A DNA stretch of 64,000 nt from Seonamhaeicola aphaedonensis (GCF_003386195.1 NZ_QRDX01000004.1:1-64000); one strand, 5' to 3'; shown: positions 27,118 to 37,170, counted from the first letter of the stretch. Program-made: numbers and translations. The notes: generated by a model not told the origin, from the sequence alone.

Positions 27118-27903
27118 ATGAAAACGATACTGAAATTGCTGTTTTGCATTGTATTCTTATTCACAACAGCCTGTAATAACTCAAAAAGTAAAACAATTGC
27201 AGAACACAGTTCCCATGAAACCCACTGGAGTTATGAAGGTGAAACCTCACCTATTCACTGGGCAGAAATTGAAAAGAATTCAGACTGTGACGGTAATAGG
27301 CAATCGCCCATAAATATCATTCATAAATTAACAGATTCAGTTCATGGTAAGTCTGATTTAAAAATACATTATTCACCTTCAACATTTATTCAAAAAGTTG
27401 AAAACAACGGACACTCCATACAATTTAATTTTGAAGCTGGTGATTCTATTCACTATAAAAATGACACCTACTTTTTAAAGCAAATTCATTTTCACGAACC
27501 ATCAGAACATAAAATTAACGGGGTTATTTACCCCATTGAAATTCATTTGGTACATGTAAACAAACATGGAAACATTACTGTTTTAGGTATTTTAGGAGAA
27601 GAAGGTGATGAAAGTCAACTTTTTGAATTTTTAGAAAGCTTTTTACCGCTTAAAAACGGAGAAACCAAAACCATTCATCAAAAGTTAGATCTTTCAGACT
27701 TATTCAAACATAGCGATGACTACTATACCTACGGAGGGTCTTTAACCACCCCTCCTTGTACAGAAAATGTTAGTTGGGTGGTGTTTAAACATCCTATCAT
27801 ACTATCAGTTGAAGAAGTTCTTAAACTCAGAAATAACATGCCTGTTAATAATTATAGAAACGAACAATCTGTTAACAATAGAATTGTAGAGTTTAATTAT
27901 TAG
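27118..27903 (+). CDS. Alpha-type carbonic anhydrase, lipoprotein
   Basis: Interconverts CO2 and bicarbonate in the cell envelope. 261 residues with a lipoprotein signal (lipobox TTAC, Cys near residue 19), then an alpha-CA fold: WSYEGETSPIHW, the QSPINI motif near 62, zinc ligands in IHFHEPSEH (two His near 122-125) and in EIHLVHVN (third His near 141), and the closing YYTYGGSLTTPPCTENVSW near 201. The catalytic set looks complete. It is followed after 9 bp by a HAD phosphatase and then a SulP anion transporter, which suggests joint CO2/bicarbonate handling. Confidence 0.93.
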   Translation: MKTILKLLFCIVFLFTTACNNSKSKTIAEHSSHETHWSYEGETSPIHWAEIEKNSDCDGNRQSPINIIHKLTDSVHGKSDLKIHYSPSTFIQKVENNGHSIQFNFEAGDSIHYKNDTYFLKQIHFHEPSEHKINGVIYPIEIHLVHVNKHGNITVLGILGEEGDESQLFEFLESFLPLKNGETKTIHQKLDLSDLFKHSDDYYTYGGSLTTPPCTENVSWVVFKHPIILSVEEVLKLRNNMPVNNYRNEQSVNNRIVEFNY

Positions 27904-27912
27904 CTTTGATGC

Positions 27913-28560
27913 ATGAAATACAAAGCCGTTATTTTTGATTTAGATGGCACTTTGGTGAACTCTATTTATGATATAGCCGATGCCATGAATACCGTGTTGC
28001 GTAAACGCAATTTTAACACCTATGATTACGAAACTTATAAAACCTTTGTGGGTCATGGTGTTAGGAGCTTAATACTGCAAGCAGTTCCAGAATCACCTGA
28101 AAAGGCTAAACTTGTTGATGTATGTTTAACAGAAATGCTAGATATTTATAGTAGTTGTTGCACCGATAAAACAGCGCCTTATCCCGGTGTTTTGAAGCTC
28201 TTAGATGATTTAAAATCAAAAAATATTAAGCTTGCCATACTTTCTAACAAAGAAGACTCTTTAACAAAAAAGGTAGCCAAAGCAATACTTCCAGATTACG
28301 TTTACCCTACTTTGGGTTTGGTTGAAGAAGCACTGAAAAAGCCTAACCCTCAAGTTTTACTGGAACTCTGCAAAACTCTTAATGTTACACCAGAAGAATG
28401 TATGTATGTGGGAGACACCAAAGCCGATATTCAAGTGGCAAAAAATGCCGATATGGTTGCGGTGGGTGTTAGTTGGGGCTTTAGAGATAAAGAAGAGCTT
28501 GTGAAAGAAGGCGCTCATTTTATTATAAACACACCTGCAGATCTGCTTGAAATTCTATAA
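27913..28560 (+). CDS. HAD hydrolase, phosphoglycolate phosphatase-like
   Basis: 215 residues with a full HAD subfamily IA layout: DLDGTLVNS near 9 (nucleophile and acid Asp), a helical cap (about 15-85), LAILSNKED near 114, a Lys region (KKPNPQ near 142) and GDTKADIQVAKNADM near 166. It resembles Gph, which clears 2-phosphoglycolate. Its position between carbonic anhydrase and a SulP transporter may be functional or only operon economy. The exact substrate is not certain. Confidence 0.85.
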   Translation: MKYKAVIFDLDGTLVNSIYDIADAMNTVLRKRNFNTYDYETYKTFVGHGVRSLILQAVPESPEKAKLVDVCLTEMLDIYSSCCTDKTAPYPGVLKLLDDLKSKNIKLAILSNKEDSLTKKVAKAILPDYVYPTLGLVEEALKKPNPQVLLELCKTLNVTPEECMYVGDTKADIQVAKNADMVAVGVSWGFRDKEELVKEGAHFIINTPADLLEIL

Positions 28561-28729
28561 GTCTGTCATCACTTTTTACTATTAATAAAAACACTATCCT
28601 TCTTTTAGTGGTATTCGTTAAATAAGTAGTAATCTTATTATGTGTTTAACTTCATAAAAACATAACAAGAAAGCATAAGCAGTTTACTAGTGTTTTTTAG
28701 TATCTTCAAAATCTAAAAAACTTAAAAAT

Positions 28730-30388
28730 ATGCTTTCAAAATTCTACGATTTTAAAAATTTTAAAGGAGATTTCACTGGTGGTTTAGTAGCCGGAGTGGT
28801 GGCACTTCCGTTAGCTTTAGCTTTTGGTGTGCAATCTGGTATGGGTGCCACTGCAGGATTATATGGCGCCATTGCTGTGGGTATATTTGCTGCTATGTTT
28901 GGTGGTACGGAAACTCAGGCTAGCGGACCAACAGGCCCCATGACAGTAGTTTCGGCAACCCTTGTAGCCGCTGCCATTGAAATGACTGGAAGCCTTGAAA
29001 ATGGATTAAGCATTATATTAGCAGCCTTCTTACTTGGTGGTTTATTTCAGGTTATTTTTGGGTTTTTGAACATAGCGGGTTATGTAAAATATTTTCCCTA
29101 CCCAGTAGTTTCGGGGTTTATGAGTGGTGTTGGTCTCATTATTGTCATACTTCAGCTCTTTCCGTTTGCTGGACTAGACTCCGCAAAATCTACTGTAAAA
29201 GTTATTCAAGAGTTTCCAAGACTTTTTAGCGAAGCTAATGTGTATGCACTGCTTTTGGGTGCCATTACCATTATAATTTACTTTGTATTTCCTAAAATAA
29301 CCAAAGCCATACCTAGTGCGTTAGTAGCGCTAATTATAACCACACTAATCGCCTTCTTTTTTAAATTAGAGGTTCCTCTAATTGGTAACATTCCTTCTGG
29401 ATTACCTTCTTTTCAATTAGGAGGTATTTTAGAAATAGATGCTAGCGCCTACAGCACCATTCTAGAATATGCGGTTGTTTTTGCTGTACTTGGTAGTATA
29501 GATTCGTTGCTCACATCGGTTATTGCCGATAATATGACCAAAACTAAACACAATAGTAACAGGGAGTTAATAGGCCAAGGTATAGGTAATATGTTGGCTG
29601 CGGCTATAGGAGGCATTCCCGGAGCAGGTGCCACCAAAGGTACAGTGGTTAATATCAATGCTGGTGGTAAAACACGTTTATCGGGTATCTTACATGGTGT
29701 TTTTTTATTAGCAGTGCTTTTAGGTCTTGGGCAATTGGCAGCACACATTCCGCTGTGTGTGTTGGCAGGGTTGTTAATTCCTATTGGTTTTAAAATTGTA
29801 GATTTTAAAGGTTTAAAACATTTACTAAAAGTACCCCGAGCCGATGCGGTGGTCTTAATATTGGTGCTTTTAATTACCACCTTCGGAAGCTTAATACAAG
29901 CCGTTGGTATTGGTGTAGCTTTGGCCTGTTTGTTGTTTATGAAAAAATCTGGAGATATTAGTGAGCAAGGCTTAGAGATAGGAGCGGTTGCCGATATTGA
30001 TGGTAATAAACCATGGCAAGACGAAATTGAATTTTACGAAACATACAAAGACAAAGTTATTATCAAACACTTGTATGGCGCTTTATTTTTTGGGTTTACC
30101 TCTTATTTTAAAGATCAAATTAAAGCATTGCCCAATGAAATTAAAGCAGTTATTTTAAGAATGGATCGGGTGCCTTACATGGATCAATCTGGGTTATATG
30201 CTTTAGAGGATATTATTTTCGATTTAAATAATGAAGATATTGAAGTGCTTTTGGTGGGGTTAAAAGCACAACCCAAAGATATGTTAGAAGCCGTAGATAT
30301 TATTCCAGATTTAGTCCCAACAGATGATGTTTTTGAACATATTGACGAGGCTTTTGTTTACCTAAAGCAAAAGTTAAAGGCGCAGTAA
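28730..30388 (+). CDS. SulP family inorganic anion transporter with STAS domain
   Basis: 552 residues: an N-terminal membrane domain (about 12-415) beginning FKGDFTGGLVAGVVALPLALAFGVQSG, with QASGPTGPMTVVSA near 65, and a C-terminal cytoplasmic STAS domain (about 445-545) with DRVPYMDQSGLYALED. SulP proteins carry sulfate, bicarbonate or other anions; BicA-type members bring bicarbonate in with sodium. The nearby carbonic anhydrase makes bicarbonate a reasonable guess. The 169-bp gap upstream could hold its own promoter. Confidence 0.92.
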   Translation: MLSKFYDFKNFKGDFTGGLVAGVVALPLALAFGVQSGMGATAGLYGAIAVGIFAAMFGGTETQASGPTGPMTVVSATLVAAAIEMTGSLENGLSIILAAFLLGGLFQVIFGFLNIAGYVKYFPYPVVSGFMSGVGLIIVILQLFPFAGLDSAKSTVKVIQEFPRLFSEANVYALLLGAITIIIYFVFPKITKAIPSALVALIITTLIAFFFKLEVPLIGNIPSGLPSFQLGGILEIDASAYSTILEYAVVFAVLGSIDSLLTSVIADNMTKTKHNSNRELIGQGIGNMLAAAIGGIPGAGATKGTVVNINAGGKTRLSGILHGVFLLAVLLGLGQLAAHIPLCVLAGLLIPIGFKIVDFKGLKHLLKVPRADAVVLILVLLITTFGSLIQAVGIGVALACLLFMKKSGDISEQGLEIGAVADIDGNKPWQDEIEFYETYKDKVIIKHLYGALFFGFTSYFKDQIKALPNEIKAVILRMDRVPYMDQSGLYALEDIIFDLNNEDIEVLLVGLKAQPKDMLEAVDIIPDLVPTDDVFEHIDEAFVYLKQKLKAQ

Positions 30389-30397
30389 AATAAAACT

Positions 30398-32032
30398 ATG
30401 AAACATCTATTTCTTATAATTGCGGCATTCGCTTTTTTTAATAAAACTCATGCACAAGACCTATCTCCTAAAGCCGTTATAAATTATGATGCTTCTAAAA
30501 CATCCGTCTTCGTAGATACCAAAGGTGTTTTACATCTCAACGTTACCAAAGATGATTCTACTGCATTACTGAATAAAACAACATTAAACTACGAAGATTT
30601 TGGAGCCATTGGCAACGGAAAAACAGATGATATATTAGCCATTGCAGCTACACATACCTTTGCCAATGCACACCATAAACGCGTGAAAGCCAAAGATAGT
30701 GCTACCTATTACATTTCCGGGAAATCTCATACCGTCATAATCAAAACCAATACACATTTTGGTAATGCCGCCTTTATTATTGACGATACCCAAGTAGAAA
30801 ATAGAAAAACACCAGTGTTTTTAGTACAGTCAAATTTTGAAGCTTTTCCTATAACGTCGGTTTCAAGTCTAAAAAAAAATCAATCGAAATTAGATATCAC
30901 GCTTTCACACCCCTGTATGATAACCGTCGTGAATTCTAAAAAGAAAAATTACATTAGAAAAGGTATTAATTATGTAGATAAAGGTGCCTCACAAACCGAT
31001 GTTTTTATGGTGGATGAAAATGGTTATGTAGATGCCAACACTCCTATTATTTGGGATTTTGATGAAATAACGTCCATCATTGCACAACCTATAGACCAAG
31101 ATACGCTTTATATTAAAGGGGGGCGTTTTACCACCATGGCTAACAGTACCATACCAAGATTTAATTATTACAGTAGAAACCTAGTAGTAAAAAGAAGCAA
31201 CGTGATTATAGATGGCTTACAACATTTTGTTGATGGCGAAGGCGACCAAGGAGCTCCCTATTCTGGTTTTATACATATAAGATCTTGTGCCAATGTTACG
31301 GTAAAAAATACCGTTTTAACGGGACATAAAATATACAAAAACGGTAAAAACCCTTTAGGAACTTATGATATTACGGTAAACCGAGCACTCAATATATCTT
31401 TTATAAACTGTTCTCAAACTAATGATATCAATGATAGAAACTACTGGGGTATTATGGCTTCTAACTATTCTAAAAATATGGTTTTAGAAAATTGCTCATG
31501 GTCTCGGTTTGATGCCCATAAAGGGGTTTACAATGCCACTTTAAAGAACTGTAATATTGGTCATATGGGATTGCGCATTATAGGTTCTGGCCACTTTATA
31601 GTTGAAAATACTACTGTGTATTCGCATCATTTTTTAAGCTTACGCGAAGATTATGGCAGCACCTGGAACGGACAAATACACATTAAAGATTGCGTGTTTA
31701 AACCCCTAAAAAAAGACTTAAAACAACTAGAACTCATTGCTGGCACTAACACAGGTCAACATGATTTTGGCTACCCCTGTTTTATGCCCAAAACTATCAT
31801 TATGGACAACCTGTATATTGACGACTCACAGCTTACCCCTACGTACAGAGGACCCTTTATTTTTAAGAATTTTAATTATCAATACAACAGCAACACCTAT
31901 AAGGAAACCTATCCTTATACCAAAACCAAACAAGTATTCGTTAATGAACTAAACATTGCAAGTAAAAAAACACTCAAACTAAGCCCTAATTTGTTTATGT
32001 TTAACGAGGTTGCAGTGATTTATAATTATTAA
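30398..32032 (+). CDS. Secreted right-handed beta-helix protein
   Basis: 544 residues with a signal peptide (about 1-19, ending THAQ). The segment YEDFGAIGNGKTDD near 66 is the standard entry of pectate-lyase-3/GH28-like beta-helices. Later short strands rich in Asn, Val and Ile with repeated I-x-N-C turns (NVTVKNTVLTGH, MVLENCSWSRF, ATLKNCNIGH) fit stacked beta-helix rungs. It is likely a polysaccharide lyase or hydrolase or a binding protein; catalytic residues cannot be assigned. It starts 9 bp after the SulP gene, an odd operon partner. Confidence 0.75.
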   Translation: MKHLFLIIAAFAFFNKTHAQDLSPKAVINYDASKTSVFVDTKGVLHLNVTKDDSTALLNKTTLNYEDFGAIGNGKTDDILAIAATHTFANAHHKRVKAKDSATYYISGKSHTVIIKTNTHFGNAAFIIDDTQVENRKTPVFLVQSNFEAFPITSVSSLKKNQSKLDITLSHPCMITVVNSKKKNYIRKGINYVDKGASQTDVFMVDENGYVDANTPIIWDFDEITSIIAQPIDQDTLYIKGGRFTTMANSTIPRFNYYSRNLVVKRSNVIIDGLQHFVDGEGDQGAPYSGFIHIRSCANVTVKNTVLTGHKIYKNGKNPLGTYDITVNRALNISFINCSQTNDINDRNYWGIMASNYSKNMVLENCSWSRFDAHKGVYNATLKNCNIGHMGLRIIGSGHFIVENTTVYSHHFLSLREDYGSTWNGQIHIKDCVFKPLKKDLKQLELIAGTNTGQHDFGYPCFMPKTIIMDNLYIDDSQLTPTYRGPFIFKNFNYQYNSNTYKETYPYTKTKQVFVNELNIASKKTLKLSPNLFMFNEVAVIYNY

Positions 32033-32074
32033 AAAGTATAATGAATCTATAACTAGATTTGACTTTAGTGGAAA

Positions 32075-32443
32075 ATGAAAAAAAGAACAATCACTATGAA
32101 ATCATGGAAAACTTATTTTTATGTACTGGGGATAATCCCTATTATTTTTAGTGTGTCTTTACTAACATTTTATTTTCATGCAGGACTAATTCTTGGAAGA
32201 CTTCCAAGGTATAACCAACCAGACCCTAAAGAACTTGAAATATACTTTTTTTATGAACCAATCATTAATTTCACTGGAAATATCTGGGTATTTTCTCTTG
32301 CGTTTTGGTTATTATCATCGGTGGTTTACATTATTTTAAAAAGAAAGCAAATTGTCTGGAAACCAATACTTATAAGTGCATTAGGACAATTTTGTGCCAT
32401 TTCACTCTTTCTATCTGGAGTTATAGAATGGTTTGCTGATTAA
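32075..32443 (+). CDS. Small integral membrane protein
   Basis: 122 residues with three membrane helices (about 12-35, 63-86 and 92-115). I recognise no family. A second start at codon 8 (MKSWKTYF) is equally plausible. It follows the beta-helix gene by 42 bp on the same strand and is convergent with the next gene. Confidence 0.55.
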   Translation: MKKRTITMKSWKTYFYVLGIIPIIFSVSLLTFYFHAGLILGRLPRYNQPDPKELEIYFFYEPIINFTGNIWVFSLAFWLLSSVVYIILKRKQIVWKPILISALGQFCAISLFLSGVIEWFAD

Positions 32444-32451
32444 AATGACAT

Positions 32452-32472
32452 AAAACCGACAAGGGAGGTTTT
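32452..32472 (+). terminator. Weak terminator between convergent genes
   Basis: AAAACC (32452-32457) and GGTTTT (32467-32472) form a 6-bp stem with a 9-nt loop and only a short T-run. Confidence 0.35.
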
Positions 32473-32502
32473 GTATCAATAAAGTAAACAAGCATAAAAT
32501 TG

Positions 32503-33132
32503 CTACCCCAAAAACTGCCCCAATGCCGAGGGTTGTTGCAATAACCACCCCGTTAAACTATACCGTGGTTTATGAGAGGCTAGTACCGCATGGGGCACCG
32601 TGCCACTTTTAAACATAACACACCTTGCTTCTATGGGTTCTACCAACAATGAAGAACCATTGCTTAAGAAAATCTCCATTTCACCACCATCACCTTGTTG
32701 CCAATGTTTATTGAGGTAAATAACCATACTTATGGTACGGTTGTTTCTGTTGTTAAACTGGTCAAGATGTTTATCGTAGTGTCCGCCTTTGGGGTAATGT
32801 GCTAAGTGAAATTCATAACCAGATAAACCCAAATAACAGTAACGATTGTAAATGTAGATGGTTTCATCAATCAAGCTCCAAATATCTTGCAATTCAGTAT
32901 CTCGTTGTCTGTCTAACCAGTAAGTAAAATCTCCCCGAATATCTTTACGAATGGTATGGTCTCCCAAGGCGCCAATACCGGCTTTCGTAAATACATCTAG
33001 ATGCGATTGAAAAAACGATTGCACCGTATGTAACCTACCAGCATCTAAAAAATTATCGATAATTACGTAATCATGTAAAGAAAGGGCATCCATCCAGGAA
33101 AGCCAATTCTCTAGGGTATGGCACTGTTTCAA
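32503..33132 (-). CDS. 2-oxoglutarate/Fe(II) oxygenase, prolyl 4-hydroxylase-like
   Basis: 209 residues. The iron-binding triad is visible: HYDKHLDQF (His and Asp, near 118-122) and GTVPHAVL (second His near 177). The 2-oxoglutarate-binding Arg is in KPRYSLTGW near 188. WQQGDGGEMEIFL and VMFKSGTVPH are typical of the P4Hc/SM-20 fold. It probably hydroxylates a protein or peptide side chain. The target is unknown. It is transcribed alone. Confidence 0.85.
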   Translation of the reverse strand: MKQCHTLENWLSWMDALSLHDYVIIDNFLDAGRLHTVQSFFQSHLDVFTKAGIGALGDHTIRKDIRGDFTYWLDRQRDTELQDIWSLIDETIYIYNRYCYLGLSGYEFHLAHYPKGGHYDKHLDQFNNRNNRTISMVIYLNKHWQQGDGGEMEIFLSNGSSLLVEPIEARCVMFKSGTVPHAVLASHKPRYSLTGWLLQQPSALGQFLG

Positions 33133-33386
33133 ATAGTTTTAAAAAGTGGGTAAATATAATCTATTTCTCAATAGAACATTAAAAATAAACGCCTTTAAAA
33201 AAGGGTATAAAAAACAAGGGTTTTTTAATTATGCTGTCATATTTTAACAATTTAGTGTTTATAACTTTTCTTTCAAAACAAGACATAAATATTTACTTTT
33301 AAAAACATAAAACCTAACTCAGCTTATCTGATTATAAAAGCTATTTAAGCGTAATTTATAATCTGGTTGGGCATAAAAAATAGTAG

Positions 33387-34706
33387 ATGGAAATAAATGA
33401 AATTAATCAGCTAAGAACTTTTATTGAACAAGTTGACAATGAAGACTTAAGCTTTATTATAAAAGAGAAAGATGGAACTAATATCATTCAACGTCTAACA
33501 GCATCTGAATTAATTTCTGTAATACAAGAAAGTATAACTGCCCTAAAAGAAGCTGATGAATTAAATATTTTGTATGCTTGTTCAAGATATTTTATCAGGA
33601 GGGAAAACAATTCCATGCTAGATATTAACGGAGTTATCCAAAATCTTGTACAGGTCATTAAAAATAAGAATCTCACTGGAATTGAATCTTGGGCGTTACT
33701 TGTTCAAACGTATATTCTACAATCAGGTATATTTTCGTTGTTAGTTAAAAATGAAAAACCAGAGGTTTTAACTGAACTAAAAAAACTTAGAACTGAAAAT
33801 AAAAATCTAAACAAAGAGTTAAGAATTAATTTTAATAAGGCAAAAGAACTAAAAGAATCTTTTGAGAGTTTAAAACAAGAGGTTGAAACCTTCAAATCTG
33901 CAAAAGAAAAGGAGTTAACACAGATTACAAATAATTTAAACAGTACGAACCAGACCAAGAACCAAATAGAACAAACAAACACAAGTATTTCAAACATTAA
34001 ATCTAGCATAGATAAACAATTAGCTGAAGTTCAAGCTTCTATTAAATTATACAATGAACAAATTACAAAACATACTTCTACTATTGAAGGTATAGAGAAT
34101 AGAATTGTGGAGGAGGAAAAAAAAGCTAAAGCACTTGCAAGCTCAAACTCCACTGAATCTGAGAATCTAACAAAACTTTCAAAAGAGGCTCAGAGAATAC
34201 AAAAGCAATTAGATAAACTGCTCTCACCTGCAATCGCACGTGATTTACAATCCACTTTTAAGAAAAGAAAAAAATGGCTTTTTATATCAACAATCGTTTG
34301 GCTAGTACTTTCAATTGGAGCCACATGGTTTTTAGCTTGGTATGTTTATCAGTTATTTGATAGCAAAGATTTTTCATTTGAAATAGAAAAAGTTATAGTT
34401 GCAGGTTTACGCTTGTTGCCAATAGTAACTGTCTTGTATTTTACAATAAGACAATTTAACAAAACAAGGAATCTCGAAGAAGAGTATGCATTTAGAGAAA
34501 GTATTGCTACTTCATTAATGGCGTATGCTGACCAGATTAAAGGAGATCCTAATCGTAAAGATCAACTGATTCATGAAACTGTAAATAAACTATATGAATC
34601 TCCAACAACGAATAAAATTTTAAAATCAAAGAACTCTCGCCAATCTGAATCAAACTTAAAAGAACTAATTGAACTTGTGAAAGAATTAAAAGAAATAAAA
34701 ATATAA
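33387..34706 (+). CDS. Coiled-coil membrane protein of unknown function
   Basis: 439 residues that I do not recognise. Residues 1-115 are a helical domain without obvious motifs. Residues 125-285 form a long charged coiled coil (KKLRTENKNLNKELRINF and similar heptads). Two membrane helices follow (about 302-325 and 338-358), then a cytoplasmic C-terminal helical tail rich in Lys and Glu. There is no signal peptide. Such an architecture could be a membrane-tethered scaffold or an effector. Neighbours on both sides are transcribed from the other strand, so it stands alone. The gaps before (254 bp) and after (178 bp) show no clear signals. Confidence 0.6.
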   Translation: MEINEINQLRTFIEQVDNEDLSFIIKEKDGTNIIQRLTASELISVIQESITALKEADELNILYACSRYFIRRENNSMLDINGVIQNLVQVIKNKNLTGIESWALLVQTYILQSGIFSLLVKNEKPEVLTELKKLRTENKNLNKELRINFNKAKELKESFESLKQEVETFKSAKEKELTQITNNLNSTNQTKNQIEQTNTSISNIKSSIDKQLAEVQASIKLYNEQITKHTSTIEGIENRIVEEEKKAKALASSNSTESENLTKLSKEAQRIQKQLDKLLSPAIARDLQSTFKKRKKWLFISTIVWLVLSIGATWFLAWYVYQLFDSKDFSFEIEKVIVAGLRLLPIVTVLYFTIRQFNKTRNLEEEYAFRESIATSLMAYADQIKGDPNRKDQLIHETVNKLYESPTTNKILKSKNSRQSESNLKELIELVKELKEIKI

Positions 34707-34884
34707 ATTGCTTAACGCTGGATACTAATGCTCGCTAATGTTAAAAAAGTAGAAAACTGTCTTTCTGAATTCCTACTTAGCAGCAGGCAGACATTTTAGA
34801 ATCTGAAACCAGTTTAGATTGACACAAAAATAATTTTTTAATACCTTCTTTAATTGAGACTATCAAACCAAGCTAAAGCAAGGT

Positions 34885-35832
34885 TTATTTTAAATACGCT
34901 AAAACATTGGCTTCAATACGCGCTTGAATATTTGACACATCGGCTTTTACAAAAGTTTCGCCAGTAATGTTTTCATAAAGTTCAATATAGCGGTCGCTAA
35001 CAGTTTCTATATATGCATCGCTCATAAAGGGTACGGTTTGTCCTTCTAACCCTTGAAACCCATTAGAGATAAGCCATTGGCGTACAAACTCTTTAGAAAG
35101 TTGTTTTTGTGGCTCGCCTTGTTCTTGGCGTTCTTGATAACCATCGGCATAAAAATATCGCGATGAATCTGGGGTGTGAATCTCATCAATAAGCACAATG
35201 TGTCCGTCTTTAGTTTTACCAAATTCGTATTTGGTATCTACTAAAATTAATCCGCGTGCTGCAGCAATTTCAGTACCACGGTTAAACAGTTTACGGGTGT
35301 AATCTTCTAACACCAGATAATCTTCTTCAGACACAATACCGCGTTTTAAAATATCCTCACGAGAGATATCCTCGTCATGGTCGCCTTGTTCTGCTTTGGT
35401 AGCAGGGGTTATGATAGGCTCTGGAAAGGCATCGTTTTCTTTCATACCTTCGGGCATAGGCACACCACAAAGCGTACGTTTGCCCGCTTTATATTCGCGT
35501 GCTGCATGCCCAGACATATAACCACGAATTACCATTTCTACTTTAAACGGTTCGCATAAATGCCCCACGGCCACGTTAGGGTCTGGGGTAGCCATCAGCC
35601 AATTAGGCACTAAATCTTGGGTGGCAGCCATCATTTTGGTGGCAATTTGGTTTAGTATTTGCCCTTTGTAAGGAATACCTTTGGGCATTACCACATCAAA
35701 GGCCGATAACCTGTCTGTGGCTATCATAACCAACTGCTCGTTATTGATATTATAAACTTCTCTTACCTTGCCCTTGTAGACACTTTGCTGCCCGGGAAAA
35801 TTAAAATTGGTGTCTATTATGGTGTTACTCAT
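34885..35832 (-). CDS. purC: SAICAR synthase
   Basis: Joins CAIR and aspartate in purine synthesis using ATP. 315 residues, the longer SAICAR synthase form. Motifs visible: [10 protein letters not shown] near 19, [19 protein letters not shown] near 40, [19 protein letters not shown] near 92, [11 protein letters not shown] near 199 and [12 protein letters not shown] near 220. The start is ATG 35832 ([12 protein letters not shown]); the open frame extends 19 codons upstream without conserved sequence. Confidence 0.95.
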   Translation of the reverse strand: MSNTIIDTNFNFPGQQSVYKGKVREVYNINNEQLVMIATDRLSAFDVVMPKGIPYKGQILNQIATKMMAATQDLVPNWLMATPDPNVAVGHLCEPFKVEMVIRGYMSGHAAREYKAGKRTLCGVPMPEGMKENDAFPEPIITPATKAEQGDHDEDISREDILKRGIVSEEDYLVLEDYTRKLFNRGTEIAAARGLILVDTKYEFGKTKDGHIVLIDEIHTPDSSRYFYADGYQERQEQGEPQKQLSKEFVRQWLISNGFQGLEGQTVPFMSDAYIETVSDRYIELYENITGETFVKADVSNIQARIEANVLAYLK

Positions 35833-35978
35833 TGTAATGTTAATTCGTTGATGCGTGTATTTGTTTATTTGTTTTGGTTTCCTTCCCAATAGCTATTGGA
35901 ATACGCAGGAATATAATTATTATTGCTTCGTCAGTTCGAATGATTTTGATTTGTATGGTTCTCTTATATAATGAAGCG

Positions 35979-36013
35979 ATTGCCACGACAAATCTAAAAA
36001 TTTGTCTAGCAAT
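35979..36013. repeat. Imperfect hairpin element between phoH and purC
   Basis: ATTGC (35979-35983) pairs with GCAAT (36009-36013), and GACAAAT (35987-35993) with ATTTGTC (36000-36006). The flanking text (a CGTCATTGC end on the minus strand) resembles the dispersed palindromic repeats common in Flavobacteriaceae intergenic DNA, but I found no second copy in this window. Confidence 0.35.
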
Positions 36014-36100
36014 GACGATTATTTTAACCCTGATTAAGACACTTCAACTGCAATCCGTGTGACATACTGCCAAATGCCTACTTTATACTGTTCAATGAAT

Positions 36101-37054
36101 TCACCCTCTATTTTCAATATTATCGTAAGCCTCAATAATCTTTTTAACCAGTTTGTGACGAATCACATCTTTATCATCTAAAAATATCATACCCACCCCC
36201 TGAACGTTCTTTAATATGAGCATGGCTTCTTTTAGTCCAGAAATGGTTCTGCGCGGTAAATCTATCTGCCCTGGGTCTCCCGTTAACAGAAACTTAGCAT
36301 TTTTACCCATACGTGTTAGGAACATTTTCATTTGTGCATGGGTGGTGTTCTGACCCTCATCTAAAATCACAAAAGCATTATCTAAGGTACGACCGCGCAT
36401 AAATGCCAATGGCGCAATTTGAATGGTGCCATTCTCAAGGTAATGTGCCAATTTTTCGGGGGCAATCATATCGCGCAGGGCATCATACAATGGTTGCATG
36501 TAGGGGTCTAACTTTTCTTTTAAATCGCCAGGTAAAAACCCTAGGTTCTCCCCTGCTTCAACCGCCGGACGTGTTAAAATAATACGTTTAACTTCTTTAT
36601 TTTTTAAGGCTTGAACCGCAAGTGCCACTCCTGTATAGGTTTTACCTGTTCCTGCAGGCCCAATGGCAAAAACCATATCATTTCTTCGCATACTTTCTAC
36701 CAACTTGCGCTGGTTGGCCGTTTGCGCTTTTATGGTTCTGCCGCCAACCCCGTGAACAATAACTTCACCGCTTTGTTCAGAGGTGTTATAGTCTTCGCTA
36801 CTTACGCTTGTTAAAACACGTTCTATGGTATTTTCATCAAGCTTGTTATATTTTGCGTATTGGGTTAGTAGCATGGTTAAACGACGGTCAAATTCCTCTA
36901 GTAATTCTTCATCGCCAAAGGCTTTTATTTTATTACCTCTAGCTACTATTTTAAGTTTTGGAAAGTACTTTTTTAAAAGTTCAATGTTTACATTGTGGGC
37001 TCCAAAAAATTCTTTTGGAGAGATTTCTTCAAGTTCAAAAATTAATTCGTTCAA
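36101..37054 (-). CDS. PhoH family ATPase
   Basis: 317 residues. N-terminal KH-like segment (about 1-100) and a P-loop ATPase core with FAIGPAGTGKTYTGVALAV near 131 (Walker A), GENLGFLPGDLKEKLDPY near 168, FVILDEGQNTT near 228 (Walker B) and LTGDPGQIDLPRR near 257. PhoH proteins are helicase-like ATPases tied to RNA metabolism. The start is a TTG at 37054 giving MNELIFELEEISPKEFFGAHN, the usual flavobacterial N-terminus. No ATG lies near enough to replace it. Confidence 0.92.
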   Translation of the reverse strand: MNELIFELEEISPKEFFGAHNVNIELLKKYFPKLKIVARGNKIKAFGDEELLEEFDRRLTMLLTQYAKYNKLDENTIERVLTSVSSEDYNTSEQSGEVIVHGVGGRTIKAQTANQRKLVESMRRNDMVFAIGPAGTGKTYTGVALAVQALKNKEVKRIILTRPAVEAGENLGFLPGDLKEKLDPYMQPLYDALRDMIAPEKLAHYLENGTIQIAPLAFMRGRTLDNAFVILDEGQNTTHAQMKMFLTRMGKNAKFLLTGDPGQIDLPRRTISGLKEAMLILKNVQGVGMIFLDDKDVIRHKLVKKIIEAYDNIENRG

Positions 37055-37170
37055 AGGCCTTGTCTTGTTTTTAAATAACTTCTTAAATTAATTGCAAATA
37101 CGGTTTTATTCTTTGCACATTATATTTATTCATTTCGCTTAATTCCATTTTCAAAATGAAAAATTTCCTG

